Of a DNA stretch of 64,000 bases, positions 1-12,794 are shown one piece after another. Position numbers and translations under genes: made by a program. The stretch is from Epiperipatus broadwayi (taxonomy: Eukaryota; Onychophora; Udeonychophora; Euonychophora; Peripatidae). The notes below the pieces were generated by a model. It worked only from the letters and a program-made list of their open reading frames with translations, was not told the DNA's origin and did no database searches. The stretch spans positions 6,763,176 to 6,827,175 of the forward strand of contig JAQFVV010012420.1 in NCBI GenBank assembly GCA_028023455.1. Reading direction: 5' to 3'. Each line of letters begins with the position of its first letter. Positions within the stretch are counted from its first letter, which is position 1.

Positions 1-1837
1 TCATTTTCGTGCTTACATTGGTCATTTAATTTCTTTGTATTCTCTTACCATTTAATTTATTTTAAGTGCCTCAAGGGCTAGTTTGCTTTCGAACAATCAT
101 TTAATTAATAAAACAATCATTTCCATTTTCTAAGATTATAGAAATCAACATTATTTCTATTTTTAAAATATCAATCTTTATATTTTTACTTTTTTACAAA
201 AAAAAATACTTTCAAATACTTTTTCTTAAAATAGTTTAAGTTTTCCATCTGCGCGACAATATATATATTAAACAACTTTTAATTTTCAGTTTTTAAGCTT
301 TTTTTCTTTTTAATAAATCAATTTTTATTTACGATCTTTTTATTTTCATTTTAAAATAATGTAACAGAATATTATATTCCGTTACAATATATAGTAATGA
401 TATAAAATGAACAAGAGGAAAGAATCTTCAAATGCCCAAATTGAGAATGCCAAAATCTGTAATTGAAAAATGAGGCAAAAGAAAAAACAAGACTCTTTTT
501 GTATGGCCTATCTCTAAATGTCAAATTTGTATTAATATAAAATTAAGAATATGAAAATGTTAACTCTTATCAGAATCCTAAGTCTTTGAACAAGCTAAAT
601 CATAGTACAAAATAAAGAAAGATTTAATTAATCTTTTATTATAATAAGATACTAACATGATAAATATTAAAATCTATAATAGAATAAATTAGCCATATGG
701 ACTGTTTACTTTTATAAGCCCTATAAATTATATAAAGTTAAAATTGAAAATGGTCTTAATTCTATATAACCAAAAATTTAAATAATATAAATTGTCTAGC
801 TAAAATTAATAATGTTGTATTAGTTAAGTAAACTAAATTGTAATAGAACAAAATGAGTGAATATTAAGCAGGCTTTATTAATAAAATAATCAAAAATCTA
901 TGTTGAAATAATATTTAAATTTCATTAATATATTTATTTACATTGGTGTTCATTCATAGATAATTCTTCTGTTACTGTGTGGTAAATTTATATTGTATTC
1001 AAAAATGTATAAAGATATTACACTTAGTGATTGTATAAAATTTTCTTACAATAATTTTCTATAATTTTTATACCAGCGTTCATAAAAATATAAGATTAAC
1101 TTTTAGTCATCTCTGGATTCTATTACAACAGTAAAATGTACATTACTTTGTTAATTAGATCTTATGTACTTGTGTTTCAGACTCATAATTCAAATTAATA
1201 ATAATCATTTATTTAGAAAATGAACAATAGAAAAATAATGAATATATTATAATAATTTAGATTAAGATATCATGTAATATTGTATTTGTGTAAACTATCA
1301 AAATAGTGCTAGTATAAACATTCTTTTCAAACAAGAAAAAAATATCTTCTTATCTATTAATTTCAAATAGGCAATATATAAAATCATAGGCTAGAAAATA
1401 CTAACTTGTTATAGTCTCCTGAACATTCACCAAACAAGATATTAAATATAATCTATTATGATTATTATATATAAAATTTAGAACTATTACCATTTTCTTT
1501 TGGTTAAATTCTCTTTAGATATTCAGCCATGCATAAATATATGTTAAATACTTCTTTTATAATAGTAAATAAATTTTAATAGACTATACAACCTTTATGA
1601 ATAATGAGGAATATTTATCACCAAGAGTTCTACTGCTCTTTGAGTTCCTTTTATTAAGTTCCCAAATCCATCAAGACAATACAATATTTTGAAGTACAAT
1701 AATTCAATAAAAGAAGTGTGGGCTTCTTTAGAATATTTGAAATTTATTTATTAAACTGATTATTAATAATTCCTGGCAAGATATTAATGCATATTATTCC
1801 TTTAAAATGATGATTATCATTTAAAGTTATGGTCATA
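1..1837. other. AT-rich stretch without recognisable gene
   Basis: Very AT-rich sequence with dense stops in all frames. No retroelement motif, tRNA-like box or long repeat was recognised by eye. Confidence 0.6.
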
Positions 1838-2102
1838 TATCCTTGTCAATTATTGGTTCATTGGCACTCATATACAAATACAGATACATGTAGGTATTAA
1901 GTTCCATGGTTAAACTTTATTAACATATTATCCTTGGCACATTAATAATCCATGAGCTTTTAATCTATAGGCACATAAAGACTTACACAGTCAAGACTTC
2001 ATTAATATTTTATAATTTTTAATTATTCCATCTAATAAATTATTATTTTTAAATCCTTGGCAAATTATTAATTTTTTTATTGGCACTCATATATATATAT
2101 AC
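1838..2102. repeat. Short degenerate direct repeat, period about 215 bp
   Basis: A block at about 1838-1885 and one at about 2050-2100 share the word ATTGGCACTCATATA and an upstream ATCCTTG(T/G)CAA segment. Related words (CCTTGGCACATTAA, TCCTGGCAAGATATTAA) occur between and just before them. This looks like two or more diverged copies of a short repeat; the family is not recognised. Confidence 0.4.
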
Positions 2103-3349
2103 TAGCTATACATTTATAAATTCACTTTAATTTTAAATATGCATTTTTAAAAAATGTTCTCCAAGAACATCTTCAAATAATAAACCCCATTTGAGCTGTT
2201 ATTCTAAAATTTCTCAGAAAATGTACATTTTTTCTGGAGTAAATGTCAAACTTTTTCTGTGTAGTTAATAATATTGTTTTTTATACAATACACTTTTAAA
2301 ATATATGCATATTTTTAAAATAAAATATTTAATGCTTAACACATCATATTAATTGAACTTTTAGAGATAGATTATTTATAGAGAAAAACAATAAGTAAAG
2401 AAGTGTCAACTTAAAATCATGATGTTATTTATATACTTTTTTTAATTTACATATTAATGAGGTTATCAACATAGATACCATCAACAACTTATAATTCAAA
2501 TTTACCATCTTTATTTTAAAAGAATCATTATTTTTATTTTACTAAAGTTTCATATTTTTTTACAAAAAAAACAACAAAAAAACAGGTCTCTGGAAATATG
2601 TCTTCCCTTCAAGTTTTTAAACAAAAGCATTTAAAAAAATAATATTAACTTTTAAATTTCTTTTTTTTTTTAAATAAAAAGAAATACTTTATTAATTTTA
2701 AAATAGTGTAATAAATAATATATTTTTGAATAACAAATGTCTTAAAATATTCCCAATTTTAAAATCTTATACAATAATCTTGTATTTAAACAATAACCTA
2801 AACATGCATACACATATTCACACACACACACACACGCGCGCACACAAATGTAATTTTTTATTTACCTAAATCTATTGCCTTTTGAAATATGTATATAAAC
2901 ACAACATTACTGTTATTTATAAAATATATGTTTTAAATTTATAATTCTTTTTAAAATAGGAAGTTAAATCTACCATATATTATTTTTAAACCACCAAACG
3001 TTACATGATCACTACTGGATGGAGAGTTTTGCCTGTTTTCATGTTATTTTTAAAGTTAAAAATTAAAAAAAATCAATCATGAACTGTTTTGTATTTGGCA
3101 TGTCTACAATAATTTTAAATTTAAGACAAAATATTGCTCGACAAGCCAAAAATCATGAAAATAAATTTAATTTTTTTATAATATATATATATATGACAAT
3201 GCCTGTTAAGAGTCTAAACAAGGTGACACAATATATAATATATAAACAGTGGAATTCTTTCAAAATGATATTAGTATTTTAAAGGACAATCTTTTTATTA
3301 AATCAGTAAGTAAATGTAAAATAACCATGTATATATACTACTTCACATC
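2103..3349. other. AT-rich stretch with a short CA/CG dinucleotide tract
   Basis: No gene seen. A (CA)n tract interrupted by CGCGCG lies at about 2819-2847. The short open frame at 3079-3282 has no recognisable motif and low-complexity composition, and is treated as chance. Confidence 0.55.
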
Positions 3350-3700
3350 ATGTAGAGGGTAAGTTTGATAGATTATATTATTTAGAGTGAATCTCAAATC
3401 AATCATTAAATTTGATTTGTTAATAATTATGAATTAATAATCTATAGTCAAATATAAAATAAACAATTAATAAAGTATTTTAAATTTTATATGAATAATT
3501 AAAAATCAACTTTTCAAATATTGTTAATATTAATATGATAGCCTTTTTATCAAACTGTCTAGAAATTATAAAATGAATATTTATATTATGTTTGTTTAAA
3601 TCTTATTGTGACCTTCAAATCAAACCCAAGTAGAAATAATTTTTATTTTTAACTCTTTGTCTGATTTTAAATCATGAGAATGAAAGACACACCTGTCCCA
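3350..3700. repeat. Old AT-rich repeat unit, related to 6280-7450
   Basis: This stretch shares words with the diverged tandem region further right. Examples are ATGAATTAATAAT followed by a short A/T run, and a segment reading roughly 'TCAAATCAAACCCAAGTAG' that matches 'TCAAATCAAACTCAGATG' near 6572. The similarity is patchy and was judged by eye. Confidence 0.35.
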
Positions 3701-4936
3701 GCAAAAATCACCATGCAAGTGTATTTTGTGGCATTAGATAATAATAGAATCAAATAATTTTAGTTCAATTTTGCATTGAATGGTTCTAATTTAATAATAG
3801 TGATGCAACTAAGATGAAAATTTTCAAAATTGTTTATGTTAAACTATGGTGAAAAGTATTTTTATGTATTTCTTTCACAATTATTTCAATTTTAAATATG
3901 TTTCTGGCAATTTATAAGATGATATAATTACAAAATTGGAATGCATATTTATACACTGTCCTAAGATAACGATGACCAAATTCCATGACAAGTTAGTATC
4001 AGCTAGTTCTGTAAATATTAAAAAACTAATGAGATAAAGAAATATTTTAAATAAACAAACATAGATTTAGATTAAAACTATATATATATATTTGTATATA
4101 TAATATATACACATACATGGTATGTATAATTTATTCATGTATAATAAAATATACCTTTGAAGAATTTGTTTTATGTGTGCAATCATTTTATTCTTTTTTT
4201 TTTTTTGTATCACAAAGAAAAAATCGATATAATTTATTTTGTTTTATTTATCTAAAAATTAAAAAAAAAAATTAAGTTGTTTTTTTATTATTATTTTATA
4301 AAATTATAATTAATTAAAATGGGTTAAAATTGTCAAAGAATTTTTTTTTATTATTGTTCCTATATTTATTTATTTTTTTATAAAAAGAGAATTTTTTTTT
4401 TCTTTTATCAGAGATGGAGATTTGACAAATATATATATATATTTGTATATTGATTAAATATTTTATTAATTAATTAAAAGATTTATCTCAGAATTTAATT
4501 AGGAAAAAATAGCAGTAACAAAAAACAGGCTAACAGAAATTTATTTTTATGGTATTGCTATAAAATAGGTTTCAAAACTAAAAAGAAAGATTTGTTTTTA
4601 GATTGTAGCAAATAGAAAAATGGCTTGCTACATTGCTGAAAAAAATGTTTGGAAGAAAAAGTTAATTGATGCTCTGTCCCAAAACTTTGGACAGCTGCTG
4701 AAAACTGCATAACCATATATCAATATGAAGTACCATCAATTGCATGCAGGAATAAATATTATTATTGCATGTGTTATTGCAAAAGTGCTATTTCCTAGAA
4801 TGGTTAAAGAAAGCAAAATGGAGTAAAGGAGTTCAGTTGATAAAACAGTTATTTTTCTCTCATTAACATGTATGCCTGTATAATATTGTTCAGTATGCAG
4901 ATGTCTGTAAAAAATGATTTTGTAAAAACATATATA
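3701..4936. other. AT-rich stretch without recognisable gene
   Basis: Only A/T homopolymer runs and short TA repeats are visible. No coding similarity was recognised on either strand. Confidence 0.55.
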
Positions 4937-5033
4937 TATATATAAACCATTATACAATTACAAATATCCAATAACATTCTCTGTTTAAAAGTCTATATCT
5001 CAATAATAGCAAATTGTATAATGGTTTATATAT
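4937..5033. repeat. Perfect 22-bp inverted repeat, 53-nt loop
   Basis: The arm at 4937-4958 (ATATATAAACCATTATACAA plus two bases) is the exact reverse complement of 5012-5033. It lies about 200 bp upstream of the Penelope-like fossil and could be a terminal hairpin of that element or an unrelated small inverted repeat. Short open frames in opposite directions start in the two arms because of the symmetry; they are not genes. Confidence 0.6.
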
Positions 5034-5228
5034 TTGTATAATTATTTCAGTTAGTGTTAATAGTAACTTTCTTTCATATATATATAAAATACAAGGAATA
5101 AATCCTTTACATTGCTTTTGCAAATTAAAAATAAATCATAGATATAATAAAATATCTTTATCTAACAACAAAATGATATATAATAATAGCAAAAATGATA
5201 ATATAACACAGGTAGGAAGATAGCTACT

Positions 5229-5843
5229 TTGCAAAAAGAGAAATTTATAAAGTTATATACTAGTTATGGATATAACCCTAGAAGCATTAGAAATATATTC
5301 TTTAATTATAAACAAAATAATTTGGGTAATAATAATGAACCAGAAAATATAAAATGGGTAAAACTTTCATATGTTCCTAAAATTTATAATGCATTATTAA
5401 AAAATAAAAATTATATAGATAAAAATATTAAAATAGGATGAACAAACAGTAAAACTCTAGATATATTAGTAGGGAATTATAAAATAAAAGATGATATAAA
5501 ATATAAAAAGAGTATAGTATATAAAATTACTTGTGGGGTTTGCAGTATGGTGTATTATGGATATACAGCAAAACAATTAGAAGAAAGGGCTAAAGAACAT
5601 AATAATGATATTAATAGAAGAGATGACAGATCTGCATTATATGTTCACTACTTAAAATATGGACATAGAATAGATTGTGTTAAGAATATAAGTCCATTAA
5701 ATTATATTAAAGAAATTAATAGAAGGAAGATATATGAAACCAATTACATTAATTATAACAGAAATAATTGTATGAACATTTATAAAACATCAATTAATTT
5801 AACTAATAATTGGATAATGAAAAATGAATGGAGGGTTGTATAA
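5229..5843 (+). pseudogene. Penelope-like element fossil: C-terminal part with GIY-YIG endonuclease
   Basis: Decayed 3' end of a Penelope-like retroelement, the group that encodes a reverse transcriptase followed by a GIY-YIG endonuclease. The first piece (5229-5438) resembles the RT-to-endonuclease connector (K-W-V-x-L-S-Y-V-P-K-I-Y). A TGA at 5439-5441 interrupts it, and the same frame then stays open to 5843. The second piece contains VYKITCGVC, VYYGY and LEERAKEH, the expected order for the GIY-YIG strands and following helix with its conserved Arg. The RT palm is not found upstream, so the copy is 5'-truncated. Its protein differs clearly from the families at 28.5 kb and 31-33 kb, so it is a separate lineage. 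The GIY-YIG assignment is fairly secure; activity is excluded by the stop and truncation. Confidence 0.75.
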
Positions 5844-6279
5844 TATGTGTTGTTATAAAGATATTTTTAAGTGTAATTATAGGCTTGTGTTAATTTTATA
5901 TAGAGCCAGTAGATGTCAGTATGTATGCAATATAGGTTATTTTTGTAATTAAGACATATTGAAAAGGGCAAAAATTTAAAATTTGCCAAAAAGAGCTTTT
6001 ATATGTTATTTTTATGTGTTATGACTATATTACAGCTATTGTTATATATCATTTTGTTGTTAGATAAAGATATTTTATTTTATATCTATGATTTATATAT
6101 ATATGTTTTTGATGTATCTACTTTTTAAAATGTTTTTATAGTAATATCAGATTGTAATTTTTAGAAATTTCATATGATTATTTTTTTTCCTTTTAAAATA
6201 CTTACATTGTATTAATTATTTGAGAAGTATTGTTTATAATAAATATGCATTAAAGTAATTTTATTTTTCCAAAAACTCT
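5844..6279. other. Probable 3' flank of the Penelope fossil, AT-rich
   Basis: No gene. It may include the 3' untranslated part of the element at 5229-5843, but no boundary or target duplication is visible. Confidence 0.4.
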
Positions 6280-7450
6280 ATTTAACGTAAATGCTACATA
6301 TATCAAAAATTAACTCATGAGTTGAATCCCAAATTTAGTTATTTTAAGTAGCATAAAAAGATTTAAAAAATTATGAATTAATAATTAATTATCAATATAA
6401 ACTATTAAATGCAGTATTATTTATAAAATACAATAAACTTTCATTATACTATTGATATAATCATGTCTACTTGTTAGATTCCAAAGCAATCTCAAAATGA
6501 TCATTAATACTAACTTTTTCAAAACTTATAGATATTGAAATTTTACCAAGTTATATCAAATTTCAAGCAAATCTCAAATCAAACTCAGATGTAAGTACTT
6601 TTTTTTAATATGACAAACATTCAACTTCAAAGAAATAGATATTTTTTACTTATTTTAAAAATCTTTATAAATTAATAATCAACATTGAATATGTAATGAA
6701 TAGCTTTTCCAAACATTATAAATAATAATGTACCTTCTTGTTACATTGCATAGATAACATAAAATGACAATTTATTTGTTTTTGGTAGAACTTATAAAGA
6801 CTGCAATTCTAATACATTATATAATTCATGTGAATATCAAATTAAATAAAATATAAATACTGACTCTTTCAATATGGTGAAATGTTAAACTTCCAAACTA
6901 ATATTTTATAATGCTATATTTATTAATGATTACATTATCAATAGTGATAATTAATTCACAAAGTTTTTTTTAATTGATTATAAATTATCTTTATTTTATG
7001 AGGTTTAGTGTTTGGATATGTTTACATTTGAATTGTACTTGCTTTTATTTTAAATGACAAAACTTGTTTTCAGATACCAGCCTAAATGGTCATTTTACAT
7101 TTGCTTTGCAATATAACAATGATGAACATTGTTATTATTATCATTAATAGTGTTTAACATCTAAATTGAAATCTTATATTTATACATATTCAATATAGCT
7201 TATTAATTTACACTGGTTTTAAAAATTATAAAAAATAGAATACCATGTGATGTTTAATGCTTAGCCATATTGAGGAAAGTTATGTCTACATTTGGCTTTG
7301 ATTTTGTTTAACCTGATATATATTATGTGTTAAGATTAAAATGTCTGTATGTTTCAAGAAAGCAAGCTCAAATAGATATTGGAAATTTGCTTTGCAATTT
7401 AACTCTTGTGCATTTCAACATTTTTCCATTTTTACCCTAGTAGAAATTTG
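6280..7450. repeat. Diverged tandem repeat, period about 275 bp
   Basis: Several similar anchors recur with roughly constant spacing: 'ATGTCTACTTGTTAGATT' near 6463 and 'TGTACCTTCTTGTTACATT' near 6740; 'TGTTTACATTTG' near 7019 and 'TGTCTACATTTGG' near 7281; 'CATTTGCTTTGCAATATAAC' near 7096 and 'AATTTGCTTTGCAATTTAAC' near 7382. About four units are suggested. This fits an old decayed satellite or a nested dispersed repeat. Exact unit borders cannot be set by eye. Confidence 0.45.
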
Positions 7451-8075
7451 AGTTAATAGTTTCTCTTAGTATTAAAACCTTTCTTTAATATTATGAATTA
7501 TTAAATTATAGTAGATTTATTTAAAATATAAGTTTACAAATGAAAAACAACCTAAAAATTTATAATGCAATTTTTCAAATATGGGGAAAAAAATAAAGCA
7601 AAATACATAATGAGAACATTTTTATTATTATTTGGTACTGAAAAAAGTAAATTACCAAAATCTTTGTTGAATGATTTGATCTGTAAAATGTGGATTTTTG
7701 TTAAATGATCATAAAGCAACAAAATTCTCTTCTAGAATTTAAAATTGCATTTATAATTTTCAAAATACCACAAAAATTCTGTACTACAACAATTGACAGA
7801 ATATAACAATTATAATATTTATAGTTTTCTTTTTATCATTACATCAAATTTCTTAATTTGTATTTTTAGAAATGAAACATAGTTCAAATAAAATCTAAGT
7901 GTAAAAATAAAAAAATTTTAAAAATATTTTTTAAAAAATAATTATTACATAAATATTATATAAATTTTATTATCCTTCTCATTGTTGTTTGTTATAAGTT
8001 AGTAGTGTTTAATTGTTAGTAAAAAAAAGATTTTTAATTCTTATTTTTTATATTAATTATAGATGAGCAACTTTC
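7451..8075. other. AT-rich stretch without recognisable gene
   Basis: No coding similarity or structured repeat was recognised. Confidence 0.5.
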
Positions 8076-8306
8076 GATGTGGAACATCAAATTGATAGCA
8101 CTTGTGGGTTGAATAGGTATGCCATGGTAATTATTGGTGGAAGATTAATTATATTCCACTTATTTGATGTCATCAATAAAAAAAGCATCCATCTATAAAA
8201 TAAATGGAATATGTAAATACCTAATCCAATTATTTAATCTTTCATCAATAAATAATGCAGGACACTTCACCAACCCATAAGTGCTATAAAGTGTGGTGTT
8301 TCACAA
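8076..8306. mobile_element. Small inverted-repeat element (MITE-like)
   Basis: Two imperfect arms of about 80-90 bp face each other: about 8080-8165 and about 8215-8304. The left arm carries GATAGCACTTGTGGGTTG; the reverse complement of the right arm carries TATAGCACTTATGGGTTG. A segment with GGAAGATTAA in the left arm matches GAAAGATTAA in the right. No coding capacity. The size and near-palindromic structure fit a MITE; no clear target duplication was found, so the superfamily is unknown. Confidence 0.5.
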
Positions 8307-9205
8307 ATAATGTAAAAAATAAAGTCTTTTCTTTTGCTAATGTTAAGACATTGCTACCAGTTTATTACATAAATATTTTGTAATGATAATTATGCCATTG
8401 TTTTTATTATTTGATAACAATTATCAAAGAGGAGTTTACAAGTATGTTTATATTCCCAAAATCAAAGAATTTGCCAGTTAGTGATCTTTTAGGCTTCTGA
8501 TATCTTACCTGTAGTTCTTATCTGTGAACATCTCAGTGAACTATTGTCATCTTCATATTTTTTAAACTAATAAACAATACTTATTTTACTTCCAATTTAA
8601 TACAATCAGCAAAATAGTGTTAAAGATAGCTGCAAAAGAGTCATTTAAAATTAAATCACAACAGCAGCATTACTGTACTCTCTGAAGCACTAATTGACAT
8701 TATTACTGAGTTAATAAAGAAACACTTAATAACAGTATTTGAAAAGGTCATTGTTTCTTGGATTATACATATAAAATGTTCTTGTCATTTATTTTAAATT
8801 CTAAAATGAAGTAAAAGTTGCAAATAAATAAAAAAATTGAAAGAGATATATATATCAAATTTAAATAACAAAAACTTTTAGACAAAATTAATAGATCAAA
8901 TCCTAATATTAAATAAAGATAGGCTATGATTAAAGATCTATAAAATATTAACTACAAACCTAAAAAGTATGTAATTGTTTATTAAGTGATAAGTATATGC
9001 AGAAAACTTCATTTTACAGGTGGAATATTAAATATAATAAAATTTTCTGAATATTAAGAAAAAAAATTGACAGACTTTACATGATTTTGTAGAGTCTTTT
9101 ATTTTACCATGGAATGTAGACATCTAATGATGATGTATAAACATAAATTATAACATTTTGGGGAATTATAAAATCTTGGTATCAAATCACTTATTATTAT
9201 TGTTG
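8307..9205. other. AT-rich stretch without recognisable gene
   Basis: Nothing beyond simple A/T-rich sequence was recognised up to the left LTR of the gypsy element. Confidence 0.5.
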
Positions 9206-9847
9206 TGTTTGGCTGAATTGCAGGTTTTAGACTCAATCCAACAAGTAATATTAAACATTTATAAACACTTACTATTTAATATGTATAGTTTATTAGAAAA
9301 AATATACATACATATTATTTAATCAATAAATACAATGTGACATATAACTTTGTCAATAATGAGCTGATCATGCCTAATGATACTTCCAATTATATATTTA
9401 GCTTACCTTGTAAGTTGTAGTATTAACTGTTCCAGCTGTACTGGACGGTTTGTCTTGAGTTTGTTAAATTATCCTTCTGGCTCTACAAGATAGGTTGCCT
9501 CAAATTTGCCATAATTGTAGCAGCTTCCAGCCTTATTGGGACTTGCCTCACTATGTAGACATATCGGTAGTGAATACTAATAGAAAACACCTTCACTATT
9601 GGGAGTGGTTTCAATGGAGAACATGTTCAGTTACTCAGGTAGACTGACATTCTCTGCTTTGCCTCCAAAAAGTTTGACTATTATTGCCAGATCCCCTATC
9701 TTATTGGCAGCAATTGAATTCAAGAGCCTAATCAATGGTAGGATTTTATACACATGTTTACACATTGGATAGTAGCAACAAGTGCTCAAGCCAATCAAAT
9801 AAGGAATCTGGACTAGTCCATTTCTGAAGGCAAGGTCAGATATAACA
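9206..9847 (-). repeat. 3' LTR of gypsy relic (left copy)
   Basis: This copy starts TGTTTGGCTGAATTGCAGG and ends GGTCAGATATAACA on the plus strand. It aligns end to end with 11280-11934, with many substitutions and small indels, so the insertion is old. Confidence 0.8.
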
Positions 9848-9866
9848 TTCCACCCTCAGGTTAAAT

Positions 9867-10640
9867 TTAGCCTTGGAGAATGTAGTCATCGAAATAAGCT
9901 GGATGATGTGTTAATCGCTTTCTTGGTTTCTCAGGTTTATTGTTGTTCTCATCTTCATCTTTTTTGTTTAATGGACTTGCCCTTGGTTGTTTACTACTAT
10001 TGTCAGCTTGATAGTCATTATTTTCACTTGATGTACTTGTCCCAGATTGTTTTCTGCTGTTTTTAGTTTCTGTGTGATTCAGTCTCAGTTGGTTTAGGTG
10101 GTGATGATGTTGATAACCATCTCCTATTTGAACTACAACAGTGTAAAGTCCTTTCAGTTGTGTAACTATGGCTGGTATCAATTCTGTGGATCCATAGTAC
10201 ATTCCACATAGCACCTGAATGCCTATTTGCATTTTTACATTGTCATTTCCTTTTTACCATAGTTTGGATCAGGCTTCAAGCCTGACAGGTTAGTTCACAG
10301 AAGACTGTTGAATAGCAGTTCTGCTGGAGTCTTTCCTGGTGCTGTACTTAGTGTGGAGTGCTGTGTTAGTAGTGTTCTGGAAATCCTAGTGTTCCAGCTT
10401 CTCACATCCATTTTTGTTATCACCTCTTTGTTGAAGACTTCTGAGTTATAAGATTTTAATTTAGTTAATGTTGTAATCTGGTTCACCTTTGTCACTGCAA
10501 AGCTTAAGTGACTAAATCAGTCATGGGATAATAAATTGCTATGATCACCTAATGCCACCTTCAGTGATAAGTGTGTAGTCTTATTAGACATTGTAATTTT
10601 AACTGTCAGTTGGCCCAACAGTTTTATTTTATTGCCCTGA
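9867..10640 (-). pseudogene. Gypsy pol remnant: protease end, RT start, integrase C-terminus
   Basis: Read right to left. 10640 to about 10500 encodes a segment with K-L-L-G-Q-L-T-V and, further on, N-L-L-S-H-D, matching the end of a gypsy aspartic protease (family pattern 'LG...V.....LLGRDWL'). Next (10495-10295) comes an RT N-terminal-like stretch (KVNQITTLTKLKS...SEVF), then an abrupt change to QHSTLSTAPGKTPAELLFN, the integrase motif 'hS.T.gksPaELlf'. After several stops (10294-10233), 10232-9867 holds a chromodomain-free integrase tail with VVQIGDG and HHLNQLR, the usual 'VrlddGr..RHvnqLR' end, followed by a charged Ser/Lys/Glu-rich tail. The RT-to-integrase core is missing, so the product is nonfunctional. 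Assignment to gypsy pol rests on several motifs in order and is fairly firm. Confidence 0.75.
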
Positions 10641-11279
10641 TAGTCTGAGACCCTATTATAGTCATTAATATGGCCAATTTTACCTCAGGCTTCTTGATAT
10701 GATTAGCCTGTAGATAAAATATTAAATGCTCTTTATCGCTTATCTAACCCTCAGGGAGAGCTGGGTCAAAAGCTTCCATAGAACCTATTGAATTAGCTAT
10801 TTTATTAATTTCCCCTCATTTCTTCATAAAAGAAACAAAGTACCGATTTTTCTTTTTGTGAGTTACCACTCATAAATATTTTTACAATGACTGTTTATAG
10901 CTGTTCAAATAATTTATTTTTCAAGTTACCACTCATAATTTTAATTTTACAGCTATGTTTTGAAGCTGTCTAAAAAAATTGATAGTGACAAAGCTAACAA
11001 TCCACTAGGGTGAGCTTTCATCACTTTGTTGCAAGTAAAGCTCTCATGATTGTTTGATACTTTTAATTGGCATTCCTATATGTTTGCAGTCAATTTTTTA
11101 TTATTGAACAGCTTTAAATGATTTTAATAATCACTATAATGTAAATACATTGAACATCTTTAGCAACACTCAATACTTTCTTTATTTTTCTAGTCAATTC
11201 TGTTGGAACTGGCTTGTTTTATACAATTTTTCCAGCTGTGGAAAAAAATTCCTTTTGTCTAACTCTGCCAAATCTGCTA
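10641..11279 (-). other. Gypsy 5' internal region: leader and gag/protease remains
   Basis: This lies between the protease fragment and the 5' LTR. No open frame survives. It should hold the leader, primer-binding site and gag, but I could not match the 18 nt next to the LTR (reading TTTGGCAGAGTTAG on the minus strand a few bases in) to a particular tRNA. Confidence 0.45.
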
Positions 11280-11934
11280 TGTTTGGCTGAATTGCAGGTT
11301 TTAGACTCAAACCAACAACAATACTAAAAATTATAAATACTCACTATTTGATATGTATACTTTATTAGAACAAATATATTCATATTATACAATATGTAAA
11401 TACAATGTGATGTATAACTTTGTTAATAATGAGCTGGTCATGCTGAGCTGGTCATGCTGAATGACTGGACTCACTTCCAGTTGTATATTTAGCTTGTCTC
11501 ATGAGTTCTAATCTTAACTCTTCTGGCTATACTGGACAGCTTGCTTCAAGTTTTTTAAGACTCTTCCAGCTGTACAAGACGGTTGCCTCGAGTCTGCCAT
11601 AGTCTTAGTGGTTTCCAGTCCTATCAGGACTTGCCTCACTGTGTAGATATATTAGTAGTGAATATAGTAGAAAACACCTTCGCTATTGGAAGTGGTTTTA
11701 ACGGAGAGCACATTCAGTCATTCTTGTAGACAGACATTCTCTGATTTGCTCAAAAAGGTGGACTATTTATTGCCAGATACCTTACTTTATTGGCAGCAAT
11801 TGGATTCAGAGAGAGTAACTAATGGTAGGATTTTATACACATGTTTACACATTGGTAAGTGGCAATGAGTGCTCAATCCAATCAGATAAAAAATCTGAAC
11901 TAGTCCACTTCTGAAGGCAAGGTCAGATATGACA
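11280..11934 (-). repeat. 5' LTR of gypsy relic (right copy)
   Basis: This copy starts TGTTTGGCTGAATTGCAGG and ends GGTCAGATATGACA on the plus strand, the partner of 9206-9847. It contains a short local duplication (GAGCTGGTCATGCT twice near 11430-11458) absent from the other copy. The short open frame at 11686-11868 lies wholly in the LTR and is not a gene. Confidence 0.8.
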
Positions 11935-12790
11935 ATCATCAAATAGACTTGTATGATTACACTGATAAATTAAATGACATAAACGCTTGAATTTCCTTTT
12001 TTGAAAATAAACAGACTTTACTCAATAATTATTTAGCAAGTTTATTTATATCTGCCACTTCTATTAAAATCTCTTAATCTATGATGATAATACAATATTT
12101 ATTTTTTTGATCATATTTATTTATTCTATTGATATACTGATATTAACAAACAAACGTTGCAATAGAAAAAAAACACATTGTAAATTTTATTAAAGTAAAA
12201 TTTTAATTGAAAATAAATTACAAATTATATTAAAGTCACTTAGGTGTTACATTAAATTTCTATGAAATTAATTTTAAAGACTGTTTGTTTAATTAAGCAT
12301 CTAATAGTATATATTTGAAGTGACTTATCTTATATTCCTTATTTTATCATTAATTTTTATAAATTAAAAAAGACCATATGCTTTTTCTACGGTATTTATA
12401 AGAAAAATAATGACTAATTAATTTACATTATGTTAATGTTAAAATAGCATTTATAATTACATTGTATGTTCTGTAATGTAAAAAATTAAAATAAACGACT
12501 AATTTATCTTAGGAATGTAAATTGATAAAACCAATTCAATTATTATGCAGTTGAAGAAAATCTTCACAAAATAAGAATGTAAATAATCATTTTTTCGAAT
12601 AGTTTGAAAATAAAATTTAAATAATTTCCTTTATTATTACGTATAAAACGAAATGATTTTTTTTATTAGTACATATAAAACAAAATTATTTATTGACTTT
12701 TATCTGATTGGAATTAAATGTTTCCAAAAAGCATTAATATAACTTATACACTTATCTAATTATTTATTTTAATATATAATCGAATGGTTT
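11935..12790. other. AT-rich stretch without recognisable gene
   Basis: No motif or repeat was recognised. Confidence 0.5.
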
Positions 12791-12794
12791 ATTC

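Larger units (their letters stand above)
9206..11934 (-). mobile_element. Ty3/gypsy LTR retrotransposon relic, internally deleted
   Basis: Two direct repeats of about 650 bp (9206-9847 and 11280-11934) enclose only about 1.43 kb. On the minus strand the internal part holds protease/RT and integrase remnants in the normal pol order, so the element is transcribed right to left: the right repeat is the 5' LTR and the left repeat the 3' LTR. Both LTRs begin TGT and end ACA. A full gypsy internal region is usually 4-6 kb, so most of gag, RT, RNase H and the integrase core have been deleted. No matching 5-bp target duplication is seen (TGTTG on the left, ATCAT on the right), consistent with age or with recombination between copies. 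Confidence 0.8.

Noticed and set aside
3079-3282. 67-aa open frame
   Set aside because: Low-complexity AT-rich translation without motif or relatives in the window.
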